Below are positions 25,787 through 33,907 of a stretch of 49,581 nucleotides of DNA, piece after piece. The notes under the pieces were generated by a model that had not been told where the DNA came from, did no database searches, and saw nothing but the letters and a program-made list of their open reading frames with translations. This DNA is from Ectothiorhodospiraceae bacterium (GTDB lineage: Bacteria; Pseudomonadota; Gammaproteobacteria; HK1). The stretch spans positions 1-49,581 of the forward strand of contig JACKNM010000027.1 in assembly GCA_024234875.1 (NCBI GenBank), in the 5' to 3' direction. A program made the position numbers and the translations under genes. Every line of letters begins with the position of its first letter. Within the stretch, counting starts at the first letter, position 1.

Positions 25787-25948
25787 TCAGTCGGTGGGTC
25801 TACGACGGCGGCGAGGCTGGCTGCGGGACGCACGGTGGTCGTCCCGGCGACGGGGGTAACGGTCGATGGTGAATGGGTCCCAGAACAGCCAGTCGTCGCC
25901 GAGTGGGCGGGGTGCGGGGCGGCGGGCGGGGGTGCGTCGGTCGGTCAT
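25787..25948 (-). CDS. 53-residue basic hypothetical protein
   Basis: A short frame with a strong GAGGAG ribosome site (25956-25961, 7-nt spacing) before its ATG. The product begins MTDRRTPARRPAPRPLGDDW, has an aromatic core (LFWDPFTIDRYP, about residues 21-32) and ends in an arginine-rich tail. I do not recognise a family. The hydrophobic/aromatic patch between two basic flanks is more ordered than the random Arg/Pro frames typical of this GC-rich DNA. It lies 159 bases from, and divergent to, the DUF6231-like gene. Confidence 0.5.
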   Translation of the reverse strand: MTDRRTPARRPAPRPLGDDWLFWDPFTIDRYPRRRDDHRASRSQPRRRRRPTD

Positions 25949-25955
25949 GGCGCGA

Positions 25956-25961
25956 CTCCTC
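25956..25961 (-). promoter_or_regulatory. ribosome site of the 53-residue gene
   Basis: GAGGAG placed 7 nt before the ATG at 25948. It is the main evidence that this short frame is translated. Confidence 0.5.
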
Positions 25962-26107
25962 GGTTCGGGAGCCTCGATGGCAACATCCAGAGCGGGTCCG
26001 GCGGGGGCAGCGCGGGGCGACACCGCGACGAAGCGGGGCGATCCAGGGGCAGCGGCCCGAGCGCGCTCGGGCCACGCGGCGGGCGACGCGACCGGAAGGC
26101 GCCCGGC

Positions 26108-26611
26108 GTGAACGTCGACCACGCCCGCTCGGCCCTCGCCCGCGTCGCCGAGGACGCGGCGCCGTCGGCGGTGCTCGCCCTCGGCGAGGACGCGGTGGCG
26201 GCGGCGATGACCTGGCACCGAGCGCATCCCGACGCGCCGGCACCGACCTGCGTCGCCTGGAGCGACACCGCCACCACGCTGGCGGCGCTGGACCGCGCCG
26301 GGCGGCACGCGCTGGCACTGGTCACCGTCACCGACCAGGCGCCGGAGCTCGTGCGCCACGCCCTGGCGAGGCTCCGTGACCTCCATGCGGAGCGGCTATG
26401 GGTCTGCGTCGACCACGACCGGGCCCGCCTGGGCCCGACCGATCTCGTCGCGCTCGCGCTGGTCGCGGTCGACGCCGACGCGCCCGATCCCGACCCGCAG
26501 CCGCGATTCAGCATCCACCAGTACGATGTCTCGACCTACAAGCGCACACCCGACTGGCTGAGCCCGCGGAACTGGGCCAACCCCGAGCGCTGGAACCGGC
26601 ATCGGTGGTAG
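26108..26611 (+). CDS. DUF6231-like hypothetical protein
   Basis: A 167-residue soluble protein. It resembles, from memory, the gammaproteobacterial DUF6231 family, which has no known function. The fold looks alpha/beta: SAVLALGEDAVAAAM and HALALVTVTDQAPELVRHALARLRDLHAERLWVCVD suggest a Rossmann-like core without a methyltransferase motif I can defend. A distinctive conserved-looking tail follows (YDVSTYKRTPDWLSPRNW, about residues 139-156). The GTG at 26108 is the best-placed start; a longer open frame upstream is Arg/Gly-rich. It converges with tpm. Confidence 0.6.
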   Translation: MNVDHARSALARVAEDAAPSAVLALGEDAVAAAMTWHRAHPDAPAPTCVAWSDTATTLAALDRAGRHALALVTVTDQAPELVRHALARLRDLHAERLWVCVDHDRARLGPTDLVALALVAVDADAPDPDPQPRFSIHQYDVSTYKRTPDWLSPRNWANPERWNRHRW

Positions 26612-26658
26612 CTGCACCGGGCCGGCACCGCCTGCGGCGGAGCCAGTCCCCGTCGCCG

Positions 26659-27315
26659 TCAGCCGCCGTGGACCAGGAACGCGTGCTCGACGAGGCGAGA
26701 CAGGCCACGCCTCGCGAGTCCGGGCTCGGTGTCCAGCACGTCGATGCTCTCCACGCGCTCGACCCGACGAGCCGGCTCGAAGAGGTCACGAACCTCTGCC
26801 TCGTCGACCGAGAACGGCGGACCGTCGGTCTCGCCGCGCGGGTACTCGATGGTGACCACCAGCATCGGCGCGGCTGGCGGCAGGATCGAGACCAGGTGCG
26901 CGGCGTAGCGCCGACGGGTCTCGGGTGGGAGCGCGATGAGCGCCGCGCGGTCGTAGACCGCCCGCACCTCCGCGAGGTGCTCACGGGTCAGCGCGAAGAC
27001 GTCCCCGCAAAGCATTCGCGCCCCGGGGGCGTCGAAGCGCTCGAAGGCGCCATCGGTCGAGCGCTCGAAGCTCAGGCCGTGCTCGTCGAGGAAGCCGCGC
27101 ACCGCGACCGCCGACAGCTCGACACCCAGCAGTCGGTGCCCCCGGTCCAGGAGCCACCGCATGTCGTAGGCGCGACCGCAGAGCGGCACCATCACCCGCC
27201 CCGACTCGGGCGCGGGGAGTCGGTCGATGTTGCGCTCGAGCCGGGCGTTGACCCGTCCCTGGTGCCACGGCGTGTTGCCGCTCTCCCACCGCGAATGCCA
27301 GAACTCCGCGTCCAT
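26659..27315 (-). CDS. tpm: thiopurine S-methyltransferase
   Basis: A 218-residue SAM-dependent methyltransferase of the TPMT family, known in bacteria for methylating selenium/tellurium compounds and thiopurines. Family features are the N-terminal FWHSRWESGNTPWHQGRVN, the SAM motif RVMVPLCGRAYDMRWLLDRGHRLLGVELS (about residues 40-68), and YDRAALIALPPETRRRYAAHL with IEYPRGETDGPPFSVD. Length matches bacterial Tpm (about 218). The gene stands alone, with an AT-rich upstream region. Confidence 0.95.
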   Translation of the reverse strand: MDAEFWHSRWESGNTPWHQGRVNARLERNIDRLPAPESGRVMVPLCGRAYDMRWLLDRGHRLLGVELSAVAVRGFLDEHGLSFERSTDGAFERFDAPGARMLCGDVFALTREHLAEVRAVYDRAALIALPPETRRRYAAHLVSILPPAAPMLVVTIEYPRGETDGPPFSVDEAEVRDLFEPARRVERVESIDVLDTEPGLARRGLSRLVEHAFLVHGG

Positions 27316-27483
27316 CCGTCACTCCGTTGCCTGGGATGCGAGCGTCGCCGATGCGATCTCGCCGGCGTACCATTCGGACCAAATTCGAGAACTCACCCGA
27401 GGTTGGCCGATTAATCTCTTGTTTCTTTTGAGCATCACTGAAACCTGATCTCGTTTCGAGGTTCTGCCAGGGTGGCGCTCGGC
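27316..27483 (-). promoter_or_regulatory. AT-rich region upstream of tpm
   Basis: A 168-base spacer. Bases about 27370-27455 are much richer in A/T than the rest of the window, with short dyads such as GATTAATC. It probably holds the tpm promoter and the 3' end of the choline operon. No confident -35/-10 pair was identified. Confidence 0.35.
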
Positions 27484-28563
27484 TCAGCGACGCAGCAGCG
27501 CCGACAGGATGGCCTCGTCGTCGACCTCGCCGACGACCCGCCCCGCCTCCTCCACCAGCACCGGGCGTCCGCTCGCCAGACGCGCCCGAATCAACGACCG
27601 CAGCGGCGCGTCCAGCGGCGCGACCACCGTTCGCGCGGCGGGCGCCGTCCACTGCGGATCGGCGTCGAGGGCCACGTGGTCGCCGCTCGCGCCGCCCGCC
27701 ACCGCGCGCATCACCTCGCGTGCGCGCAGCACGTTCAGCGGGTTCATGTGCGCCACGAAGTCGGCGACGTAGTCGTTGGCCGGCCGTAGCACGATCTCCT
27801 GAGGCGTCCCGCACTGCACGATACGCCCGCCCTCCATGATCGCGATGCGATTGCCGATCTTCAGCGCCTCGTCGAGGTCGTGACTGACGAAGACGATGGT
27901 GCACCGAAAGCGCGCCTGGAGCTCCAACAGCTCGTCCTGGAGTCGCGCGCGGATGAGTGGATCGAGGGCCGAGTACGGCTCGTCCATCAGCAGGATCGGG
28001 GCCCTCGTCGCGAACGCACGCGCGAGCCCGACGCGCTGCTGCATCCCGCCGGAGAGCTGGTCGACGCGATGGTCGCCCCAACTCGCCAGGCCGACCATCT
28101 CGAGCTGCTCGGCGACCCGCCGTCGCCGCTCCGCCGCCGCCACGCCGGCGAGCTCGAGCACGAACCCGACGTTCTCGGCCACGGTGCGCCAGGGCAGCAG
28201 CGCGAACTGCTGGAACACCATCGCCACCCGGCGCATGCGCAGCTCGCGCAGCTTCGACGCCGAGCAGCGCTGCGGGTCGACGAGCGCCTCGCCGTCGTCG
28301 ACCAGCGTCTCGCCCCGGATCACCCGGTTGAGGCCGTTGACCGCACGCAGCAGGGTCGATTTCCCGGAGCCCGAGAGCCCCATCAGCACCACCACCTCGC
28401 CCTCGTGCACGTCGAGGGTCGCCCCGGCGACGCCGAGCACCTGGCCGGTCTCGGCCTGGATCTCGGGGCGGGTGCGACCGGCGTCGATCAGCGGCAGGGC
28501 CAGCTCCGGCCGCGGTCCGAACACGATGTCGACGTCGTGGAAGCGGACGACCGGCCGGCTCAT
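27484..28563 (-). CDS. choV: choline ABC transporter ATP-binding protein
   Basis: A 359-residue ATPase of the ProV/ChoV type that drives choline or betaine import. It has the long N-terminal extension of this subfamily, Walker A GLSGSGKST (about residues 62-70), the Q-loop FQQFALLPWRTV, signature LSGGMQQRV, Walker B ILLMDEP and the switch His in VFVSHDLDEALK. The C-terminal tail (about 100 residues) looks like a degenerate CBS-type regulatory region. The ATG overlaps the choW stop (ATGA), and choX is further upstream on the same strand, giving choXWV. ProV of a betaine/proline system is the alternative reading. Confidence 0.9.
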   Translation of the reverse strand: MSRPVVRFHDVDIVFGPRPELALPLIDAGRTRPEIQAETGQVLGVAGATLDVHEGEVVVLMGLSGSGKSTLLRAVNGLNRVIRGETLVDDGEALVDPQRCSASKLRELRMRRVAMVFQQFALLPWRTVAENVGFVLELAGVAAAERRRRVAEQLEMVGLASWGDHRVDQLSGGMQQRVGLARAFATRAPILLMDEPYSALDPLIRARLQDELLELQARFRCTIVFVSHDLDEALKIGNRIAIMEGGRIVQCGTPQEIVLRPANDYVADFVAHMNPLNVLRAREVMRAVAGGASGDHVALDADPQWTAPAARTVVAPLDAPLRSLIRARLASGRPVLVEEAGRVVGEVDDEAILSALLRR

Positions 28564-29402
28564 CGGCCGCGGCCACGCTCGGCGCGCAGGAAGCGGTCGA
28601 GGATGATGGCGATGAGGACGATGGCGACACCGACCTCGAACCCCTTGGCGATGTTGACCTGGTTGAGCGCGCGCAGCGTCGGCACGCCGAGCCCGTCGGC
28701 GCCGACCAGCGCCGCGATCACCACCATCGACAGCGACAACATGATGGTCTGGGTGAGGCCGGCCATGATCTGCGGCGTGGCCCACGGCAGCTCGACCTTC
28801 CACAGCCGCTGCCAGCGGGTCGCGCCGAAGGCGTCGCCGGCCTCGAGCAGGTCGCGCGGAGTGGTCGAGATGCCGAGGTGGGTGAGCCGGATGGGGGCCG
28901 GCACCGCGAAGATCACCGTCGCGATGAGCCCCGGGACCATGCCCAGTCCGAACAGAATCAGGGCCGGGATGAGGTAGACGAAGGTCGGGATGGTCTGCAT
29001 CAGGTCGAGCACCGGGCGCAACGCGGCGAACAGCCACGGCCGGCGGGCGGCGGCGATGCCGACCGGCACCCCGACCCCCATGCACACCAGGGACGAGGCG
29101 AGCACCAGCGCCAGCGTCTCGGTGGTCTCCTCCCAGTAGCCCTGGTTGATGATGAGCGCGAGCCCGGCGGTCACGAATACCGCGAACGGCCACGAGCGGC
29201 GCACCAGGTACCCGAGCCCGCCGGCGAGACCGACCACCACCAACGGATGCGGACTCTGCAGCACCCAGAGGATGGCCTCGATCATCGCCTCGAGCGCGGC
29301 GGACAGGGCGTCGAAGAAGGGCGCACCGTGGTCGGTCAGCCAGTCGACCGCCGCCTTCGCCCAGCGCCCGATCGGGAGCTTGTTCTCGGTCAGCCAGTCC
29401 AT
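28560..29402 (-). CDS. choW: choline ABC transporter permease
   Basis: A 280-residue inner-membrane permease of the ProW/ChoW family with about six membrane helices. It carries the EAA-type cytoplasmic loop (EAGDAFGATRWQRLWKVELPWATPQIMAGL, about residues 185-214) that docks to the ATPase. The N-terminal MDWLTENKLPIGRWAKAAVDWLTDH is characteristic of the choline branch. It lies 58 bases after choX and overlaps choV. Confidence 0.92.
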   Translation of the reverse strand: MDWLTENKLPIGRWAKAAVDWLTDHGAPFFDALSAALEAMIEAILWVLQSPHPLVVVGLAGGLGYLVRRSWPFAVFVTAGLALIINQGYWEETTETLALVLASSLVCMGVGVPVGIAAARRPWLFAALRPVLDLMQTIPTFVYLIPALILFGLGMVPGLIATVIFAVPAPIRLTHLGISTTPRDLLEAGDAFGATRWQRLWKVELPWATPQIMAGLTQTIMLSLSMVVIAALVGADGLGVPTLRALNQVNIAKGFEVGVAIVLIAIILDRFLRAERGRGR

Positions 29403-29460
29403 CGACGACGCCGGCGGCGCCCCGGGGCGCTACCCCGATGGCGCCCGACCGGCACCTCCC

Positions 29461-30405
29461 TCAGAGACCGAGCTTCGTGCGCACCGCGCCGAGCCCGGCG
29501 CCGCCGTCGCGGGTCGCGACCCCGTCGAGCCAGCCGTCGAGCATGCCGGGGTGCTTCGCGAGCCACGCCTTCGCAGCCGCCCGGGGCTCCATGCCGTCGT
29601 TCAGGATCGCGCCCATGATCTCGTTCTCCATCGCCAGCGAGAAGGCGAGGTTCGACAGCAGCTTGCCGACGTTCGGGCAGGCCTCGAGGTAGCCCGCGCG
29701 CACGTTGGTGTAGACCGTGGCGCCGCCGTAGTTCGGACCGAAGACGTCGTCGCCACCAGCGAGATAGGCCATCTCGAAGTTCGCGTTCATCGGGTGCGGC
29801 TCCCAGCCGAGGAACACGATGTGGTCCTTCTTCTTCACCATGCGGGCGACCTGCGCGAGCATGCCCTGCTCCGACGACTCGACCACGTCGAACCCCTTCA
29901 GGCCGAAGGTGTCGTTGGCGATCATGTCGAGAATCAGGCGGTTGCCGTCGTTGCCGGGCTCGATGCCGTAGATCTTGCCGTCGAGCTGGTCCTTGAACCG
30001 CGCGATGTCGCCGAACGACTTGAGCCCCGCCTCGAAGGTGTAGCGCGGCACCGCGAGGGTGTACTTCGCGCCGTCGAGGTTCGCGCGCACGGTCAGCACC
30101 GAGCCGTCGGCACGGTAGGGCGCGATGTCGGCCTCCATCGTCGGCATCCAGTTGCCGAGGAAGACGTCGATGTCGCCGTTCTTCAGCGAGGCGTAGGTGA
30201 CCGGCACCGAGAGCACCTTGACGTCGGTCTCGTAGCCGAGTGCCTCGAGCACCACCGTGGTCGCGGCGGTGGTGGCGGTGATGTCGGTCCAGCCGACGTC
30301 GGAGAAGCGCACCGTGGCACAGGACGCGTCCTCGGCGAGGGCGGGCGTCGAGAGCATGGCACCGGCCAGCAGCGCCGCGCACCGCAGTCGGGTGGTCGAG
30401 CTCAT
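29461..30405 (-). CDS. choX: choline-binding periplasmic protein
   Basis: A 314-residue substrate-binding protein of the OpuAC/ProX class, ChoX branch. A Sec signal peptide ends at about ALA-24. The mature protein has VRFSDVGWTDITATTAATTVVLEALGY and SLKNGDIDVFLGNWMPTMEADI. The aromatic residues of these segments are likely cage residues for the trimethylammonium group. FLGWEPHPMN is also typical. ATG 30405 has a near-perfect AAGGAGG five bases upstream. It heads the choXWV operon, divergent from betA. Confidence 0.93.
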   Translation of the reverse strand: MSSTTRLRCAALLAGAMLSTPALAEDASCATVRFSDVGWTDITATTAATTVVLEALGYETDVKVLSVPVTYASLKNGDIDVFLGNWMPTMEADIAPYRADGSVLTVRANLDGAKYTLAVPRYTFEAGLKSFGDIARFKDQLDGKIYGIEPGNDGNRLILDMIANDTFGLKGFDVVESSEQGMLAQVARMVKKKDHIVFLGWEPHPMNANFEMAYLAGGDDVFGPNYGGATVYTNVRAGYLEACPNVGKLLSNLAFSLAMENEIMGAILNDGMEPRAAAKAWLAKHPGMLDGWLDGVATRDGGAGLGAVRTKLGL

Positions 30406-30579
30406 GTCTTGCCTCCTTGGGATGAGGCGGCCGCGGCTCGGCCGCCGTTCGAATGGTGGGCACATTTAAGCACGATGGCGCAAGGCGTTGATCGCCCGCA
30501 CCCGGCTGGCTACGGTGGTCGCCTCCGAGAACGGGTGCCCGTCCATCGCAGCGGGTGGTCGGCGGCGACGAGGTGACGA
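30406..30579. promoter_or_regulatory. divergent choX/betA control region
   Basis: A 174-base spacer between choX (minus) and betA (plus) that must hold both promoters. The AT-rich stretch near 30460-30475 is the likeliest core. In other bacteria a BetI repressor acts on such regions; no betI is in the window and I could not identify an operator by eye. Confidence 0.35.
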
Positions 30580-32232
30580 ATGCGCGAGGCGGATTTCGTG
30601 GTGGTCGGCAGCGGCTCGGCGGGGTCGGTGCTGGCGCGGCGACTGTCGGCCGACGGGCGGGCGAGCGTGCTGGTGCTCGAGCACGGCGGCAGCGACGTCG
30701 GGCCGCTGATCCAGATGCCGGCCGCGCTCTCCTACCCGATGAGCATGCCGCGTTACGACTGGGGTTTCCGCACCGACCCGGAGCCGGCACTGGGCGGCCG
30801 TCGGCTCGCCTGCCCGCGCGGCAAGGTGATCGGCGGCTCGTCCTCGATCAACGGAATGGTCTACGTGCGCGGGCACGCGCGCGACTTCGACCACTGGGCC
30901 GAGAGCGGTGCTACGGGGTGGTCGTTCGCCGACGTGGCGCCCTACTTCCGCCGACTCGAGACGAGCCACGGTGGCGAGCACGGCTGGCGCGGGAGCGCCG
31001 GGCCGATGCACGTCACCCGAGGACCGCGCCGTAACCCGCTCTACCACGCCTTCGTCGAGGCCGGGGCGCAGGCGGGGTTCGAGCGCACCGAGGACTACAA
31101 CGGTGCGAAGCAGGAAGGCTTCGGGCCGATGGAGCAGACGGTTTGGTTGGGGCGACGCTGGTCGGCGGCCAATGCCTACCTGCGCCCGGCCCTGCTCCGC
31201 GGGCGGGTGCGGCTGCGTCGTTGCCTCGCGCGACGGGTGGTGATGGCGGGCCGGCGCGCGGTCGGGGTCGAGATCGAGGCCGGGGGTCGGGTCGAGGTGG
31301 TCCGCGCGCGGCGCGAGGTCGTCCTCTGCGCGTCGGCGATCAACTCGCCCAAGCTGCTGATGCTCTCGGGCATCGGCCCGGGCGAGGTGCTGCAGGGGCT
31401 CGGGATCCCGGTGATCGCCGATCGGCCCGGGGTCGGCGCGAACCTCCAGGACCACCTCGAGGTCTACGTGCAGCAGGCCTGCACCCGTCCGATCACGCTG
31501 TACGCCCACCTCGGGCTGGTCTCGAAGGCGTTGATCGGCGCGCGCTGGCTGCTCTTTCGCAGCGGGCTCGGCGCCACCAACCACTTCGAGTCCGCGGCCT
31601 TCGTGCGCTCGCGCGCGGGCGTCGAGTACCCGGACATCCAGTTCCACTTCCTGCCGGTCGCCATCCGCTACGACGGCACCGCGCCGGCCGAGGGTCACGG
31701 CTTCCAGGCGCATGTCGGACCGATGCGGTCGCGCTCACGTGGCCGGGTCCGCCCCACCAGCACCGACCCGTGGGCGCCGCCATCGATCCGCTTCGACTAC
31801 ATGTCGGACCCGCGCGACTGGGCCGACTTCCGGCACTGCGTGCGCCTTGCGCGCGAGATTTTCGCCCAGCCCGCGTTCGCCCCGTTCGCCGGTGCGGAGA
31901 TCGCACCGGGGGCCCGGGTTCAGGACGACGACGCCCTCGACGACTTCCTGCGCGACGCGGTCGAGAGCGCCTACCACCCGTGTGGCACCTGTCGCATGGG
32001 GGACCCGGCGGCTCGCGACACCGTGGTCGACCCCGAGTGTCGGGTGGTGGGCGTCGAGGGCCTGCGCGTCGTCGACAGCTCGGTGTTCCCGCGCATCACC
32101 AACGGCAACCTGAACGGCCCGACGCTGATGGTGGCCGAGAAGGCCGCCGACCACATCCTCGGGCGTCCAGCTCTCCCGCGCTTCGAGGGTGAGCCGTGGA
32201 TCAATCCGCGCTGGGAGACCTCGGATCGCTGA
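30580..32232 (+). CDS. betA: choline dehydrogenase (GMC oxidoreductase)
   Basis: A 550-residue flavoprotein that oxidises choline to betaine aldehyde, and partly to glycine betaine, at the inner membrane. The FAD-binding motif VVGSGSAGSVLARRL starts at about residue 7. The GMC signatures CPRGKVIGGSSSINGMVYVRG and GALLSP-like SAINSPKLLMLSGIGP follow. The catalytic His466 sits in SAYHPCGTCRMG and the partner Asn in ITNGNLNGPTLM. DWGFRTDPEP and TNHFESAAFVRS are BetA-branch features. It is divergent from choXWV. betB is not in the window. Confidence 0.93.
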   Translation: MREADFVVVGSGSAGSVLARRLSADGRASVLVLEHGGSDVGPLIQMPAALSYPMSMPRYDWGFRTDPEPALGGRRLACPRGKVIGGSSSINGMVYVRGHARDFDHWAESGATGWSFADVAPYFRRLETSHGGEHGWRGSAGPMHVTRGPRRNPLYHAFVEAGAQAGFERTEDYNGAKQEGFGPMEQTVWLGRRWSAANAYLRPALLRGRVRLRRCLARRVVMAGRRAVGVEIEAGGRVEVVRARREVVLCASAINSPKLLMLSGIGPGEVLQGLGIPVIADRPGVGANLQDHLEVYVQQACTRPITLYAHLGLVSKALIGARWLLFRSGLGATNHFESAAFVRSRAGVEYPDIQFHFLPVAIRYDGTAPAEGHGFQAHVGPMRSRSRGRVRPTSTDPWAPPSIRFDYMSDPRDWADFRHCVRLAREIFAQPAFAPFAGAEIAPGARVQDDDALDDFLRDAVESAYHPCGTCRMGDPAARDTVVDPECRVVGVEGLRVVDSSVFPRITNGNLNGPTLMVAEKAADHILGRPALPRFEGEPWINPRWETSDR

Positions 32233-32271
32233 GGTAGCATCGCGCGCCGGCCCACGCCACCACCGAGCCCG

Positions 32272-33324
32272 ATGACCGCCCCCGACGCCCCCCGCCCGAC
32301 GCGCGCCGCCGAGCTCGACCGCCGGCTGTCGGTCGCCCCGATGATGGACTGCACCGACCGGCACTTCCGCGTCCTGGCGCGACTGATCAGCCGGCGTACC
32401 CTGCTCTACACCGAGATGGTCACCACCGCCGCCCTGCTCCACGGCGACGTGGCGCGCCATCTGGACTTCGACCCGACGGAGCACCCGCTCGCGCTCCAGC
32501 TCGGTGGCTCGGAGCCCGGCGACATGGCGGCCTGCGCCCGACTCGCCGAGCAGTGGGGTTACGACGAGGTCAACATCAACGTCGGCTGCCCGAGCGACCG
32601 GGTGCAGGAGGGGCGATTCGGTGCCTGCCTGATGGCGGAGCCGGAGCGGGTCGCCGACTGCGTGGTGGCGATGCGGGAGGCGACACGGCTCCCGGTCACG
32701 GTCAAGTGCCGGCTCGGCATCGACGACCGCGACCGCTACGAGGACCTCCAGGGCTTCGTGCACACGGTGGCGGCCGCCGGCTGCCGGACCTTCGTGGTCC
32801 ACGCGCGCAAGGCGATCCTCTCCGGCCTCAGCCCGCGGCAGAACCGCGAGATCCCGCCGTTGCACCACGACCGCGTCCACCGTCTCAAGCGCGAGCGTCC
32901 GGACCTCGAGATCGTCGTCAACGGCGGATTCACCAGCCTCGAGCAGGTCGCGGTCCAGCTCCGTGGCGTCGACGGCGTGATGATTGGCCGCGAGGCCTAC
33001 AAGGATCCCTACCTGCTCGCGACCGCCGACGGTGCAGTGTTCGGCGAGCGCGCGAGCCCACCGTCGCGCCATGAGGTCGCCCGCGCGTTCATCGCGTACG
33101 TCGAGGGGCGGCTGGCGGCCGGGGATCCGCTGCTGCGCGTCGCGCGGCATGCGCTCGGGCTCTTTCACCGCGTCCCCGGCGCGCGCGCCTGGCGGCGCCG
33201 CATCTCGGACCACGCGACCCGCCCCGGAGCCGGTATCGAGGTGCTCGAGCGTGCGTTGGGCGAGGTGCCCGACGAGGCGTTCGTCGCCGCCCGCGAGCGC
33301 GAGTTGGCGAGCCGCGCCGGCTGA
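32272..33324 (+). CDS. dusA: tRNA-dihydrouridine(20/20a) synthase
   Basis: A 350-residue FMN enzyme that reduces U20/U20a in the tRNA D-loop. The N-terminal LSVAPMMDCTDRHFRVLARLIS identifies the DusA branch. NVGCPSDRVQEGRFGACLM contains the general-acid cysteine (Cys119). The FMN-phosphate region VVNGGFTSLEQ and GVMIGREAYKDPYLL are present, as is the C-terminal helical tRNA-binding part. Length agrees with the family (about 330-345). It ends 16 bases before the convergent mug gene. Confidence 0.96.
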   Translation: MTAPDAPRPTRAAELDRRLSVAPMMDCTDRHFRVLARLISRRTLLYTEMVTTAALLHGDVARHLDFDPTEHPLALQLGGSEPGDMAACARLAEQWGYDEVNINVGCPSDRVQEGRFGACLMAEPERVADCVVAMREATRLPVTVKCRLGIDDRDRYEDLQGFVHTVAAAGCRTFVVHARKAILSGLSPRQNREIPPLHHDRVHRLKRERPDLEIVVNGGFTSLEQVAVQLRGVDGVMIGREAYKDPYLLATADGAVFGERASPPSRHEVARAFIAYVEGRLAAGDPLLRVARHALGLFHRVPGARAWRRRISDHATRPGAGIEVLERALGEVPDEAFVAARERELASRAG

Positions 33325-33340
33325 TACCCGGCTCGGGGAC

Positions 33341-33907
33341 TCAGGGAAGTAACCGCCCGACCATCCGCGCCCACTCGGTCAGCGCGTCGAGCGACACCGC
33401 GGCATTGGCGGGGCTTGGGCTCGGGGTCACGACGATGGTGGCGTCGGCGACGCGACGTGACTGGACGCCCGGTGAGACCGGCTCGCGTACGCCGATGCCA
33501 TGGGTGAGCCACGCCCGATAGGTCTGCAGGCCGACGAACCAGACCACGCTCGGGCGCAGGTGCTCGAGCTTGGCGGTGAGGCGTGGAGCGTCGCGCCGGA
33601 AATCGGCCGCGCGCAGGGCGGCACCGCCGGCGGTCGGCCGCGAGACGACGTCGGTGAAGCCGATGCGCGCGTGCTCGAGCAGCCAGCGCATCGCCGCCGG
33701 CGACGGCTCGAGGTCCGCCGGGACCAGGCCCGCGGCGCGCACTGCGGGCCAGAAGCGATTGCGTGGATTGGCGTAGTGGAAGCCGGCACGAGCCGCCGGC
33801 AACGACGGATTGAGCCCGACGCACAGGAGGCGCAGATGAGGCGCGAGGAAGTCCGGCAGCGACTCCGGCGTCGCCCGAGCCCGGCCAGCCATGCCCCGCG
33901 CCGTCAC
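33341..33907 (-). CDS. mug: G/U mismatch-specific DNA glycosylase
   Basis: A 188-residue uracil-DNA glycosylase family 2 (Mug/TDG) enzyme that removes uracil or ethenocytosine opposite G. Motif 1 is LLCVGLNPS (about residues 27-35), keeping the catalytic Asn. Motif 2 is VTPSPSPAN, the variant seen in many bacterial relatives instead of NPSGLN. FHYANPRNRFWPAVRAAGLVP is the expected pocket region. The GTG at 33907 overlaps the pntB stop (GTGA); an internal ATG at 33892 is the alternative. Coupling of a repair enzyme to transhydrogenase is unusual. Confidence 0.88.
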   Translation of the reverse strand: MTARGMAGRARATPESLPDFLAPHLRLLCVGLNPSLPAARAGFHYANPRNRFWPAVRAAGLVPADLEPSPAAMRWLLEHARIGFTDVVSRPTAGGAALRAADFRRDAPRLTAKLEHLRPSVVWFVGLQTYRAWLTHGIGVREPVSPGVQSRRVADATIVVTPSPSPANAAVSLDALTEWARMVGRLLP

